The position numbers and the translations under genes were made by a program. This document shows positions 1 to 7,679 of a stretch of DNA of 15,094 nt, piece by piece. The notes beneath the pieces were generated by a model. The model saw only the letters and a list, made by a program, of their open reading frames with translations. It was not told the DNA's origin and did no database searches. Every line of letters begins with the position of its first letter. Positions within the stretch are counted from its first letter, which is position 1. The DNA comes from an uncultured bacterium (lineage in GTDB: Bacteria > Bacillota > Clostridia > Lachnospirales > Lachnospiraceae), in the NCBI GenBank assembly GCA_905215155.1, contig CAJMPJ010000064.1, forward strand, positions 1-15,094, read 5' to 3'.

Positions 1-139
1 GACCGTCATGCTGACCGGTGATCAGTCTAAGCTTGACGCTCTGATTAACCTGCTTGAAGATTATGAGATTTTGGAACTTGCCAGGACTGGTTTGACCGGT
101 TTATCCAGAGGGTCCGGCGACATCCGTTATCTGCCATAA
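1..139 (+). CDS. ilvN: Acetolactate synthase small (regulatory) subunit, 3' end only
   Basis: The frame beginning at base 2 is open from the window edge to TAA at 137-139 and encodes the last 45 residues of a protein. The tail contains LELARTGLTGLSRG and ends in DIRYLP, which is typical of the C-terminus of IlvN/IlvH. In the family this subunit carries the ACT domain that binds valine and gives feedback inhibition of acetolactate synthase, the first common step of valine, leucine and isoleucine synthesis. The identification rests on this short tail and on ilvC lying 105 bases downstream in the same direction, the usual ilvBN-ilvC order. Whether the symbol should be ilvN or ilvH cannot be decided here. 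The start is outside the window. Confidence 0.85.
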   Translation, partial: TVMLTGDQSKLDALINLLEDYEILELARTGLTGLSRGSGDIRYLP

Positions 140-241
140 TGCAATTTGCTAGCTAGAGGTATTGCCAAAGACGGACAGAGAGTCGTCGGCATGGTTCCTT
201 TAACAAAATATATTACGAGTCAATCTATGAGGAGGAAATAA

Positions 242-1255
<1,014 letters not shown>

Positions 1256-1281
1256 GCTGCATTGCTGCAATTGCTGCACTT

Positions 1282-1336
1282 AAAAAGAACAGGAGACTGG
1301 AATGGGCTTTGCCTATCCGGGGCTCCTGTTCTTTTT
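1282..1336. terminator. Bidirectional rho-independent terminator between ilvC and the lysR-type gene
   Basis: A perfect 14-bp inverted repeat, AAAAAGAACAGGAG at 1282-1295 and CTCCTGTTCTTTTT at 1323-1336, encloses a 27-base loop. The A-tract on one side and T-tract on the other let it end transcription in both directions. It lies between the stop of ilvC (1255) and the stop of the convergent regulator gene (1342), so both probably use it. Confidence 0.9.
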
Positions 1337-1341
1337 GGGGT

Positions 1342-2241
1342 TTATTTGCCGTTCATACCGGCTTCCATTGCATCAAAAAAGTTCTCCATAGCCGTAGTCA
1401 TTCCGTTTGAGTTATAGGCAAAGCCTACGGTTCTTTTATTGATCTCTTTTTTCAAAGGAATCAAAACAAGATCCCCCTGGTCCAGTTCTTTCTGAACAAA
1501 GTCCTTGATCACACATCCGATTCCCATACCGATTTTAGCAAATTCGATCAGCAAATCCATGGTAGTCACCTCCAGAAGCTGTTTGGGTACAATCTGGTTT
1601 TCGTTTAAATATTCGTCAATGTATTTTCTGGTCATATTGTTCTTATCCAAAAGCAGAATGTTCCCCGTCTGAAAAATGTCCGCATCCTGGCCTTCTCTTA
1701 AATAAAGGTTGTTGAGATAGGATTTTGTTGCGACAAACGCATCCTGGATTTCCATCAACGGAGTAAATAAAAGGGGACGGCGGGTGGAAGGCTCTGCAAT
1801 CAGACCCAGATCAATCCTATGCTGTTCCAGCATGGTGACCGTATGCGCTGTGGACTGGCTTTCAATGGTGATCTTAATATGAGGGTATTTCTCAATGAAG
1901 TTTTTTAAATAAGGAAGAAGAATATATTTGCACAGAGTATTGCTGACACCGATCCTCAAGTGGCCGATGTGAAATTCCTTAATGCGCTTTAATTCCTGCT
2001 CTCCCTGAAGCAGTGCTTCAAAGGCGGCTTCTGTATGATTATATAGAAGTTTTCCCTCATCCGTAAGCTGTACCCCTCTGGAGTTTCTGGTAAATAGGGA
2101 AACACCCAGATTTCCTTCCAGTTTACTGATGGACTTGCTGATGGCCGGCTGGCTGATAAACAGCTCTTTTGCCGCTTTTGAAATGTTACCGGCTTTTGCA
2201 ACTTCAAAGAAAATCTTATATTGGGATAAGTTTTGTTCCAT
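1342..2241 (-). CDS. LysR-family transcriptional regulator, probable regulator of leuCD
   Basis: This 299-residue protein has LysR-family layout and length. The N-terminal winged helix-turn-helix covers about residues 5-62, with the recognition segment AAKELFISQPAISKSISKLE (23-42) and the family-typical LFTRNSRGVQLT after it. A substrate-binding-like effector domain spans about 90-295. The start at 2241 gives the standard LysR N-terminus and follows a GAGAGGA ribosome site. The gene is divergent from leuC across a 144-base AT-rich region. LysR proteins usually control the divergent neighbour and themselves in response to a small molecule, so control of leuCD is the natural inference, perhaps with a pathway intermediate as signal. 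The effector and operator cannot be read from sequence. It converges on ilvC through a shared terminator. I do not recognise a named orthologue. Confidence 0.92.
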   Translation of the reverse strand: MEQNLSQYKIFFEVAKAGNISKAAKELFISQPAISKSISKLEGNLGVSLFTRNSRGVQLTDEGKLLYNHTEAAFEALLQGEQELKRIKEFHIGHLRIGVSNTLCKYILLPYLKNFIEKYPHIKITIESQSTAHTVTMLEQHRIDLGLIAEPSTRRPLLFTPLMEIQDAFVATKSYLNNLYLREGQDADIFQTGNILLLDKNNMTRKYIDEYLNENQIVPKQLLEVTTMDLLIEFAKIGMGIGCVIKDFVQKELDQGDLVLIPLKKEINKRTVGFAYNSNGMTTAMENFFDAMEAGMNGK

Positions 2242-2385
2242 GGTTCGACATCCTCTCGTTTCATAACTAATTATTATATAAAATATTCGTATTATGTATT
2301 TCTATTATATCAATAAGTGTGCTAGAATGTAAAGCAGTAAAATGACAGAGGTTCATTTCAAGGAAATAACAGGAGGACGCAGACT
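2242..2385. promoter_or_regulatory. Divergent control region between the lysR-type gene and leuC
   Basis: This 144-base region, very AT-rich between about 2265 and 2320, must hold promoters for both genes and probably LysR-type operators. For leuC the best -10 I see is TAGAAT (2323-2328), with only a poor -35 match (TTCTAT, 2300-2305, 17-bp spacer), as expected of an activator-dependent promoter. ATTATAT occurs twice near 2272 and 2304. No T-box or attenuator leader is visible. Individual operator sites cannot be fixed because the AT-rich stretch gives many chance T-N11-A matches. Confidence 0.55.
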
Positions 2386-3651
2386 ATGGGAATGACGATG
2401 ACCCAGAAAATTCTGGCAGCTCATGCGGGGCTTAGTGAAGTAAAGGCAGGACAGTTAATCGAAGCGGATTTAGACCTGGTTTTGGGAAATGATATTACAT
2501 CACCGGTTGCAATCAAAGAGATGGAAAAATTTAATAAGGAAACAATTTTTGATAAAGATAAAATTGCCCTGGTGATGGACCATTTTATACCAAATAAAGA
2601 CATAAAATCTGCGGAGAATTGCAAATGCTGCCGTGACTTTGCATGCAGTCATGAAATTACAAATTATTTCGACGTTGGACAAATGGGCATTGAACATGCG
2701 CTGCTTCCGGAAAAAGGACTGGTCGTTGCCGGGGATGTAGTCATCGGAGCAGATTCCCATACGTGTACCTACGGTGCACTGGGCGCATTTTCCACCGGAG
2801 TCGGAAGTACGGACATGGCAGCAGGGATGGTAACTGGAAAAGCCTGGTTTAAAGTACCCTCTGCCATTCAATTTAAACTGACCGGAAAACCTTCCAAATG
2901 GGTCAGCGGCAAAGATGTGATTCTTCATATCATCGGAATGATCGGAGTGGATGGTGCTCTTTATAAGTCCATGGAGTTTACCGGTGACGGAGTCAAAAAT
3001 CTCACCATGGATGACCGTTTCACCATCTGCAACATGGCCATTGAAGCCGGCGGCAAGAATGGAATCTTTCCGGTGGATGAGTTGGCGGTCCAGTACATAA
3101 AGGAACACTCCAAACGAGATTTTAAGGTCTATGAAGCAGATGAAGATGCGGAATACGAAACGGTCTATACCATTGACTTGTCAAAGTTAGAGCCTACGGT
3201 TTCCTTCCCTCATCTTCCTGAAAATACCAGGACCTTCGGCGATTTTGACGAGGTAAAGGTGGATCAGGCGGTAATCGGCTCCTGTACCAACGGCCGGCTT
3301 GATGATATGCGCGTTGCAGCGGCCGTATTAAAGGGCCGCAAAGTTGCTAAAAATGTGCGCTGCATCGTGATTCCTGCAACCCAGGAAATTTATCTCCAAT
3401 CCATGCGGGAAGGCCTTTTGGAAATCTTTATCGAAGCCGGGGCCATCGTGAGCACTCCAACCTGCGGCCCGTGTCTGGGCGGGTATATGGGAATCCTTGC
3501 AAAAGGGGAACGGTGTATATCCACCACCAACCGGAATTTTGTGGGACGTATGGGGCATGTGGAGTCAGAGGTTTATCTTGCAAGTCCTGCAGTAGCCGCA
3601 GCAAGTGCAGTCACCGGACGGATATCGGCGCCGGAAGAATTGGGATTATAG
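2386..3651 (+). CDS. leuC: 3-isopropylmalate dehydratase large subunit
   Basis: With LeuD this subunit forms isopropylmalate isomerase, the aconitase-family [4Fe-4S] enzyme that converts 2-isopropylmalate to 3-isopropylmalate in leucine synthesis. The 421-residue length matches the shorter bacterial/archaeal LeuC type, not the roughly 465-residue enterobacterial form. The three cluster ligands fall at C300 (GSCTNGR), C360 and C363 (PTCGPCLGG). [13 protein letters not shown] in the first third is another aconitase-family signature. The ATG at 2386 follows AGGAGGA (2371-2377) with an eight-base spacer. Two further in-frame ATGs at 2392 and 2398 are less well spaced. The stop TAG overlaps the leuD ribosome site, so the two subunits are probably translated together. 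A homoaconitase-type or other isopropylmalate-like substrate cannot be excluded from this subunit alone, but the ilv neighbourhood favours leucine synthesis. Confidence 0.96.
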   Translation: MGMTMTQKILAAHAGLSEVKAGQLIEADLDLVLGNDITSPVAIKEMEKFNKETIFDKDKIALVMDHFIPNKDIKSAENCKCCRDFACSHEITNYFDVGQMGIEHALLPEKGLVVAGDVVIGADSHTCTYGALGAFSTGVGSTDMAAGMVTGKAWFKVPSAIQFKLTGKPSKWVSGKDVILHIIGMIGVDGALYKSMEFTGDGVKNLTMDDRFTICNMAIEAGGKNGIFPVDELAVQYIKEHSKRDFKVYEADEDAEYETVYTIDLSKLEPTVSFPHLPENTRTFGDFDEVKVDQAVIGSCTNGRLDDMRVAAAVLKGRKVAKNVRCIVIPATQEIYLQSMREGLLEIFIEAGAIVSTPTCGPCLGGYMGILAKGERCISTTNRNFVGRMGHVESEVYLASPAVAAASAVTGRISAPEELGL

Positions 3652-3664
3652 GAGGATATCAAAG

Positions 3665-4153
3665 ATGAAGGCATGTGGATCTGTTTTTAAATATGGTGAC
3701 AATGTGGATACGGATGTGATTATACCGGCAAGGTATTTGAATATTACAGATGGCGATGAACTGGCGAAGCACTGTATGGAAGATATTGATAAGGATTTTG
3801 TGAACCAGGTAAAAAAAGGAGATATCATCGTTGCCAATAAAAATTTTGGCTGCGGGTCTTCCAGGGAGCATGCTCCCTTAGTCATTCGGTGTGCGGGAGT
3901 CAGCTGCGTAATTGCTGAGACCTTTGCAAGGATCTTCTACCGGAATGCCATTAACATCGGACTTCCTATTATAGAATGTCCGGAGGCGGCAAAAGCCATC
4001 AAAGCCGGTGATCAGGTTTCGGTGGATTTTGACAGCGGCATTATTACCAATCAATCGACAGGAGAGACCTTTGAAGGTCAGGCATTTCCTCCTTTTATGC
4101 AGGAGATCATTTCAGCCGGTGGGCTGTTCCCCTATATTAATAAGAAGAAATAG
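3665..4153 (+). CDS. leuD: 3-isopropylmalate dehydratase small subunit
   Basis: This 162-residue protein is the swivel subunit of isopropylmalate isomerase and pairs with LeuC. It has the aconitase C-terminal domain signatures: [14 protein letters not shown] near the N-terminus, [12 protein letters not shown] with C63 to P71, and the conserved [15 protein letters not shown] segment. The length is normal for LeuD partners of the 420-residue LeuC type. The start at 3665 is chosen because AGGAGGA (3650-3656), overlapping the leuC stop, is correctly spaced for it. The longer reading back to 3605 would run into leuC and lacks a better site. The loop after the YL motif ([11 protein letters not shown]), which in this superfamily influences substrate choice, does not have the residues I associate with homoaconitase, but this is weak evidence. 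Confidence 0.96.
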   Translation: MKACGSVFKYGDNVDTDVIIPARYLNITDGDELAKHCMEDIDKDFVNQVKKGDIIVANKNFGCGSSREHAPLVIRCAGVSCVIAETFARIFYRNAINIGLPIIECPEAAKAIKAGDQVSVDFDSGIITNQSTGETFEGQAFPPFMQEIISAGGLFPYINKKK

Positions 4154-4175
4154 ATGTAATTTCCATGGAAAAAGA

Positions 4176-4225
4176 GTCCGCAATTGTCAGATATTGTATC
4201 TGACAGCTGCGGACCCTTTGCTTTG
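4176..4225 (+). terminator. Probable terminator after leuCD
   Basis: An 18-bp hairpin pairs 4176-4193 (GTCCGCAATTGTCAGATA) with 4197-4214 (TATCTGACAGCTGCGGAC) around a three-base loop, with one mismatch and one G-U pair. It begins 22 bases after the leuD stop. The downstream T-tract is interrupted (CCTTTGCTTTGG), so termination may be incomplete. Confidence 0.7.
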
Positions 4226-4230
4226 GGCCA

Positions 4231-4259
4231 TTGAAATTCCAAGAGAGCCGTATTATAAT
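4231..4259 (+). promoter_or_regulatory. Sigma-A-type promoter of the ybaK-like gene
   Basis: TTGAAA (4231-4236) and TATAAT (4254-4259) are separated by exactly 17 bp, which predicts a start near 4266 and a leader of about 22 bases. It lies just past the leuCD hairpin, so the following gene is probably transcribed independently of leucine control. Confidence 0.82.
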
Positions 4260-4287
4260 TAGAAAAAAATACAGGGAGTGGAATATT

Positions 4288-4761
4288 ATGGTGAAGACAA
4301 ATGCAATGCGTATGCTTGATAAAGCAGGCGTTCTCTATGAAACAAAGGAGTATGAAGTGGACGAACATGATTTATCCGGCAGTCATGCGGCCGATATGAT
4401 GGGAGTGGATCATGGAAGTGTTTTCAAAACTCTTGTATTAAAAGGAGAAAAAACAGGATATCTGGTATGCTGTATTCCGGTGGATGGGGAACTTGACCTA
4501 AAAAAAGTGGCGAAAGCTGCCGGAGATAAAAAGGTGGAAATGATTCCTGTGAAAGATTTACAAAAAATTACCGGTTATATTCGCGGAGGCTGTTCCCCTG
4601 TCGGCATGAAAAAGCTTTATCCTACATTTGTCGATGAATCTGCCCTCAAATATCCTCAAATTGCGGTCAGCGGAGGGGTAAGAGGCCAGCAGATTACCCT
4701 TTCTCCTCAGAGTCTGGTGGATTATATTAAGGGCAAATTTACACAGCTGACTCAAGATTAG
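4288..4761 (+). CDS. ybaK: YbaK/EbsC-family Cys-tRNA(Pro) deacylase
   Basis: This 157-residue protein belongs to the YbaK/aminoacyl-tRNA deacylase-associated domain family, which trans-edits cysteine mischarged onto tRNA(Pro) by prolyl-tRNA synthetase. Family signatures visible are HAADMMGVDHGSVFKTLVLK, with K47 equivalent to the conserved functional lysine, and GYIRGGCSPVGMKK from G96. The C-terminal GGVRGQQITLSPQSL segment is also typical. The start at ATG 4288 follows AGGGAG at 4273-4278. An upstream TTG at 4231 in the same frame is rejected because it coincides with the -35 box of the promoter that drives the gene. Length is normal for the single-domain form. It appears to be a single-gene unit. 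The assignment is to the family. Exact amino-acid specificity is inferred. Confidence 0.9.
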   Translation: MVKTNAMRMLDKAGVLYETKEYEVDEHDLSGSHAADMMGVDHGSVFKTLVLKGEKTGYLVCCIPVDGELDLKKVAKAAGDKKVEMIPVKDLQKITGYIRGGCSPVGMKKLYPTFVDESALKYPQIAVSGGVRGQQITLSPQSLVDYIKGKFTQLTQD

Positions 4762-5069
4762 TTTACATAAAGCAAAAAATAAGTGGACTGGCTTTTGCTG
4801 GAAAAATAAATAATTAACAGAAATGTAACATTATTGTAAAAGGTAAAAGGTGAATAAGTACAATTTACAGGGGTATAAATGCTAATTTATGGTATAATTA
4901 TTCCAAAAAATAAAAATACAATAAAATTCAAAAGTCAAAATATCACAAAAATGTTAAATCCCCATTGACTTTTTTAACATGCTTCTTCTATAATAACGGC
5001 TGTCACCCGGAAACGGTTGTGGATTGTGTTCACAGCCAAGGCAAGTGAGATTAGAGAAGAGGAGTATGT
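4762..5069 (+). promoter_or_regulatory. 308-base intergenic region and leader of the SleB-like hydrolase gene
   Basis: No credible protein gene is present. The clearest promoter is TTGACT (4965-4970) with TATAAT (4989-4994), spacer 18, which predicts a start near 5001 and a leader of about 70 bases. Two inverted repeats nest around the -35 box: AAAAGTCAA (4930-4938) with TTGACTTTT (4965-4973), and ATGTTAA (4951-4957) with TTAACAT (4974-4980). They could be operators, although such repeats arise easily in AT-rich DNA. The beginning of the transcript may form a short stem of GGCTGT (4998-5003) with ACAGCC (5032-5037). A second TATAAT at 4893-4898 lacks a well-spaced -35. Confidence 0.7.
4771..4799 (+). 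terminator. Weak candidate terminator after the ybaK-like gene
   Basis: AGCAAAA (4771-4777) and TTTTGCT (4793-4799) form a perfect 7-bp inverted repeat nine bases after the stop codon. There is no T-run after it and the stem is AT-rich, so this is only a candidate. Confidence 0.3.
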
Positions 5070-5957
5070 ATGCTTACACTACGCTCTATCCTTCAGCAGA
5101 TTTGTCAATTCTTCAGAGGGATGGCCATTAAGGTCACAAAGAAGATGTATCGTTCATCCGCAGTTTTCATGACGGGAGCGGCTGTCATTACTGTAATAGC
5201 CTTTACCTCCACAGGGTTTGGAAGCAGCGGAAAGAATGCGCTGACAGCGTTTGCAGAAACGCCCGCGCCAAGTGATGCTGCTGATGAGGAAAATGCTGAA
5301 GAAGAGGAAACAGTTGCACAAGCAAAAATACAACTTGCGCTTACCGACGCCAAGATACAGGCACAGCAGTTAGCCGGTAATCTACTGGTTAAAGAGGTTA
5401 TTCAGAAGCAGGAACTGGAAGAGGAATCCCAGGCCCGTATAAAGCTCATTAATACTCAGATCGCCATGGAAGAAGAGGCGAAGCGGCAAGCGGAAGAAGC
5501 AGCTAAAAAAGCAGAAGAAGAGAAAAAAGCAGCAGAAGAAGCAGCCAGAAAGGCCGAAGAAGAAAAGGCGGTCAATGCAATGTCTGTGTCACAGGATGAT
5601 TATCAGGTCCTGTTGAGGATCGTTCAGGCAGAAGCAGGAGTTTGTGATGATAAGGGCAAGATTCTTGTAGCAAACGTAATTTTAAACCGCGTAAAGAGCG
5701 GTAAATTTCCGAATACGGTAAGAGGAGTGGTTTATTCACCCTCCCAGTTCTCGCCGGTATCAAACGGCAGGATCAATACCGTAAAAGTAACAGCCGATAC
5801 CACACAATGTGTCGATCGTGCGCTGGCTGGAGAAGATTATTCGGAAGGAGCGTTATATTTCATGAACCGCAGAGGATCAAAGAGCGGGGCAGTCCGCTGG
5901 TTTGATTCACGTCTGACCTATTTATTCCAGCATGGAAACCACGAATTTTTTAAATAA
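5070..5957 (+). CDS. SleB/CwlJ-type cell-wall hydrolase with coiled-coil linker
   Basis: The last 120 or so residues of this 295-residue protein form a cell-wall hydrolase domain of the SleB/CwlJ (Hydrolase_2) family, which includes spore cortex-lytic enzymes. RIVQAEAG places the likely catalytic glutamate at E188, and NVILNRV, SPSQFSPV and GALYFMN follow in family order. The N-terminus has a basic stretch and one hydrophobic segment at about residues 29-50 ending near a possible AFA cleavage site (60-62), so it is exported or membrane-anchored. Residues about 130-168 are almost wholly Glu, Ala, Lys and Arg and should form a coiled coil or rigid helix. The ATG at 5070 has GAGGAG five bases away. 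A later in-frame ATG at 5121 would also keep the export signal. It has its own promoter and no obvious partner gene. Vegetative or spore role cannot be told from sequence. Confidence 0.88.
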   Translation: MLTLRSILQQICQFFRGMAIKVTKKMYRSSAVFMTGAAVITVIAFTSTGFGSSGKNALTAFAETPAPSDAADEENAEEEETVAQAKIQLALTDAKIQAQQLAGNLLVKEVIQKQELEEESQARIKLINTQIAMEEEAKRQAEEAAKKAEEEKKAAEEAARKAEEEKAVNAMSVSQDDYQVLLRIVQAEAGVCDDKGKILVANVILNRVKSGKFPNTVRGVVYSPSQFSPVSNGRINTVKVTADTTQCVDRALAGEDYSEGALYFMNRRGSKSGAVRWFDSRLTYLFQHGNHEFFK

Positions 5958-5971
5958 AAGTATAAAAAACA

Positions 5972-6001
5972 TTGTGAAATAATCTACTTTAGGTGTATAC
6001 T
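5972..6001 (+). promoter_or_regulatory. Promoter of the YhcH/NanQ-like gene
   Basis: TTGTGA (5972-5977) and TATACT (5996-6001) with an 18-bp spacer predict a start near 6008 and a leader of about 60 bases. The leader contains a small possible hairpin, GTTCCC-ACG-GGGAC (6016-6029). Confidence 0.7.
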
Positions 6002-6069
6002 AGATCTAACTGCAGGTTCCCACGGGGACTGCTGTCGAACGATACGATACACTAAAGGAGAGTGGGATT

Positions 6070-6534
6070 ATGATTTTTGACTCAGCAAAGAACCTTGATT
6101 TTTACAGAAACCTTGGGGTGGAAGGAAGATATGCGAAAGCGATTGATTTTCTGAAAAACACCGACTTAGAGAAGCTGGCGCCAGGTAAGTATGAGATTGA
6201 CGGCAAGAATGTTTTTGCCAACGTGCAAGAATATACAACGATTCCCTGGGAGGAAGCAAAATTTGAAACTCACCGGGATTATACGGATATCCAGTATATG
6301 ATACGTGGTACTGAGACCATGACATATGCACCGATTGATGAGTTGCGTGTAAGTGTACCTTATAACGAAGAAAAAGATGTTGTATTTTACGACAATGAGA
6401 ATCCAGGCTTAAAGGTGGTTGTAAAGGCTGGAGAATATATGATATTCCATCCTTGGGATGGTCATAAACCAAAGGCAGCTGCCGGCGAACCGGCACCAAT
6501 CAAAAAAGTTATTGTTAAAATCAAAGAAAAATAA
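6070..6534 (+). CDS. YhcH/YjgK/YiaL family protein, probable sugar anomerase
   Basis: At 154 residues this has the full length of the DUF386 family (YhcH/NanQ, YiaL and the beta subunit of evolved beta-galactosidase, EbgC). These are single-domain cupin-like proteins. YhcH/NanQ has been described as an N-acetylneuraminate anomerase. Visible signatures are ETHRDYTDIQY, with E66, H68, D73 and Q75, and the late FHPWDGHKP motif with H127 and H132. Several of these should bind the metal and sugar. ATG 6070 follows AAAGGAG with a good spacer. It has its own promoter and terminator, so no operon partner reveals the substrate. The convergent pectinesterase next to it makes a uronic-acid or other sugar substrate possible, but that is only proximity. 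Cytosolic, with no signal peptide. Confidence 0.88.
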   Translation: MIFDSAKNLDFYRNLGVEGRYAKAIDFLKNTDLEKLAPGKYEIDGKNVFANVQEYTTIPWEEAKFETHRDYTDIQYMIRGTETMTYAPIDELRVSVPYNEEKDVVFYDNENPGLKVVVKAGEYMIFHPWDGHKPKAAAGEPAPIKKVIVKIKEK

Positions 6535-6575
6535 AAAAAGATCCGGTCACAAGCGTGTGGCCGGATCTCTTTTTT
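6533..6575. terminator. Bidirectional terminator between the YhcH-like gene and the pectinesterase gene
   Basis: AGATCCGGTCAC (6539-6550) pairs with GTGGCCGGATCT (6557-6568), one G-U pair, around a six-base loop. An A-run precedes the stem and a T-run follows it, so it works on either strand. It overlaps the stop codons of both convergent genes (6534 and 6574). Confidence 0.9.
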
Positions 6576-7539
6576 ATGGTGTCCAGTGATCTCCGCCGGA
6601 AAGAACGGCTTCTCTGGTGTATTTATTTAAATCCTCTTTCTTCAGACGGACGATCCAGTCCGGCCGCATATCCATAGCGGCCCCCGGGCCGTAGCTGCCG
6701 TATTCCGCATAAAAGGCGTGTTCATGAGCCTCTTGCTTGTTCCAGTCATGCCACCCCTGTTTGCAGATGTGGTCATCCATATAGCAGTTGATGAGAACTG
6801 TTTTTGCGTACTCTCTCCAGGGACGGCCCAGGTAAGCGTTCTCAGCCGGGCAGTTGCTTTCAAACCGGCAGTCAGACATGACATAACCATATTCCTGTCC
6901 TTCCGGTGTGGAAGCTGCGGTTACATAGCTGCTGATTTCCTTACCGGTGTATTTGGAAAAAAAGGTACAGCCTTCAAAATATGCGGTGGCGCTTCCGAAG
7001 ATAAAATCAATGTCTCCCTCAATGTAGCAGTTTTTGTAGTACTGGCGTCCGTTGATACGGGGGGAATTCTGCTTGGGACCGATAAATCCGTTGACCTCCA
7101 TTTCCTTTGGAGGAAGGGGACCGGTAAACAGAGTGTCCTGGTTCCCTAAAAGGCGGCAGTTTTCAAAGACCAGACGGTCTCCGTCGGCATAAAGAGCCAG
7201 AGCCTGGCCTACTTTTGTTCCCGGCCCTGCGCTGTTTTCAAAGGTAATATTTCTTGCGGTAAAATCATGAGTATCGATCAGGCTGGAATAGGTACGGAAG
7301 GTTCCCCGTTTCCCCCCGTCTTCCATAACCATCTTGGCATAGAGACCGTAGGAAAGAATGGTACTCTCTGCCTCCTCGCCTTGAAAGGTCACGTATGGAA
7401 CGGTTACGGTAATCTGTTCCTCGTAAAAACCCTTATGGATAAAAAGCACCTGTTCGGAAGTGTTGTCTTCCGGCAGAGAATTGAGTGCATCCATGATGCT
7501 TTTGAAGTCTCCGGTGCCATCCTGTGAGATGTGAATCAT
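6574..7539 (-). CDS. Pectinesterase (pectin methylesterase), apparently cytoplasmic
   Basis: The enzyme removes methyl esters from the galacturonate residues of pectin. The 321-residue protein is a single right-handed beta-helix of carbohydrate esterase family 8. Using the 7539 start, GNQDTLF gives Q134 and the general acid D135, GDIDFIFG gives the nucleophile D178, and LGRPWRE gives the substrate-binding R239 and W241. Q112 sits in the expected oxyanion region. The start at 7539 is preferred because AGAGGGG lies seven bases upstream. A frame extending to 7611 would run through the promoter. With this start the protein opens directly with MIHISQDGTGDF, the first strand of the helix, and has no signal peptide. 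It therefore probably demethylates imported oligogalacturonides inside the cell. It is transcribed alone, divergent from pckA. Confidence 0.92.
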   Translation of the reverse strand: MIHISQDGTGDFKSIMDALNSLPEDNTSEQVLFIHKGFYEEQITVTVPYVTFQGEEAESTILSYGLYAKMVMEDGGKRGTFRTYSSLIDTHDFTARNITFENSAGPGTKVGQALALYADGDRLVFENCRLLGNQDTLFTGPLPPKEMEVNGFIGPKQNSPRINGRQYYKNCYIEGDIDFIFGSATAYFEGCTFFSKYTGKEISSYVTAASTPEGQEYGYVMSDCRFESNCPAENAYLGRPWREYAKTVLINCYMDDHICKQGWHDWNKQEAHEHAFYAEYGSYGPGAAMDMRPDWIVRLKKEDLNKYTREAVLSGGDHWTP

Positions 7540-7582
7540 AATAACCCCTCTTTCTTGTGTACAAAATACAAAACATACACTA

Positions 7583-7611
7583 AATATACTTAATTTTGGC
7601 GAATTATGCAA
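7583..7611 (-). promoter_or_regulatory. Promoter of the pectinesterase gene
   Basis: Read on the minus strand, TTGCAT (7611-7606) and TATATT (7588-7583) have a 17-bp spacer, which predicts a start near 7576. Just downstream, GTGTA (7557-7561) and TACAC (7576-7580) form an imperfectly placed inverted repeat over ACAAAATACAAAAC-like sequence, a possible repressor site. Confidence 0.6.
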
Positions 7612-7620
7612 TAGAAAACA

Positions 7621-7649
7621 TTGACTTTACAGAAAGCTAGTGAGATAAT
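7621..7649 (+). promoter_or_regulatory. Promoter of pckA
   Basis: TTGACT (7621-7626) and GATAAT (7644-7649) are 17 bp apart, and TGA directly before the -10 makes it an extended -10 element. The predicted start is near 7656, giving a very short leader. It is back-to-back with the pectinesterase promoter, with about 10 bp between the -35 boxes, so one protein bound there could affect both. Confidence 0.8.
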
Positions 7650-7679
7650 GGGAAAAAATTTCTTCAGGGAGGAATTCCT

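Noticed and set aside
2500..3108. A 202-residue open frame on the minus strand inside leuC
   Set aside because: It lies wholly antisense to a gene with complete catalytic motifs, has no ribosome site and reads like out-of-frame sequence.
4231..4287. A TTG start adding 19 residues to the YbaK-like protein
   Set aside because: The TTG is part of the -35 box of a consensus promoter whose transcript would begin downstream of it.
4998..5069. A c-di-AMP (ydaO-type) or c-di-GMP riboswitch in the hydrolase leader
   Set aside because: Such switches precede wall hydrolases in Firmicutes, but the leader is only about 70 bases and lacks the conserved core sequences.
5470..5575. A short tandem DNA repeat in the hydrolase gene
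   Set aside because: The repetitive GCAGAAGAAG-type sequence is explained by coding for the Glu/Ala/Lys-rich coiled coil. The units are irregular.
6068..6499. A 143-residue minus-strand frame over the YhcH-like gene
   Set aside because: It mirrors the real gene almost base for base. Its composition is unlike a folded protein and it has no start signals.
6718..7527. Two plus-strand frames (143 and 86 residues) inside the pectinesterase gene
   Set aside because: They are shadows of the minus-strand gene, which has intact CE8 motifs. Neither has a ribosome site.
7540..7611. A longer pectinesterase start at 7611, adding 24 residues
   Set aside because: The added stretch overlaps the likely promoter, has no ribosome site, and the 7539 ATG has AGAGGGG correctly placed.
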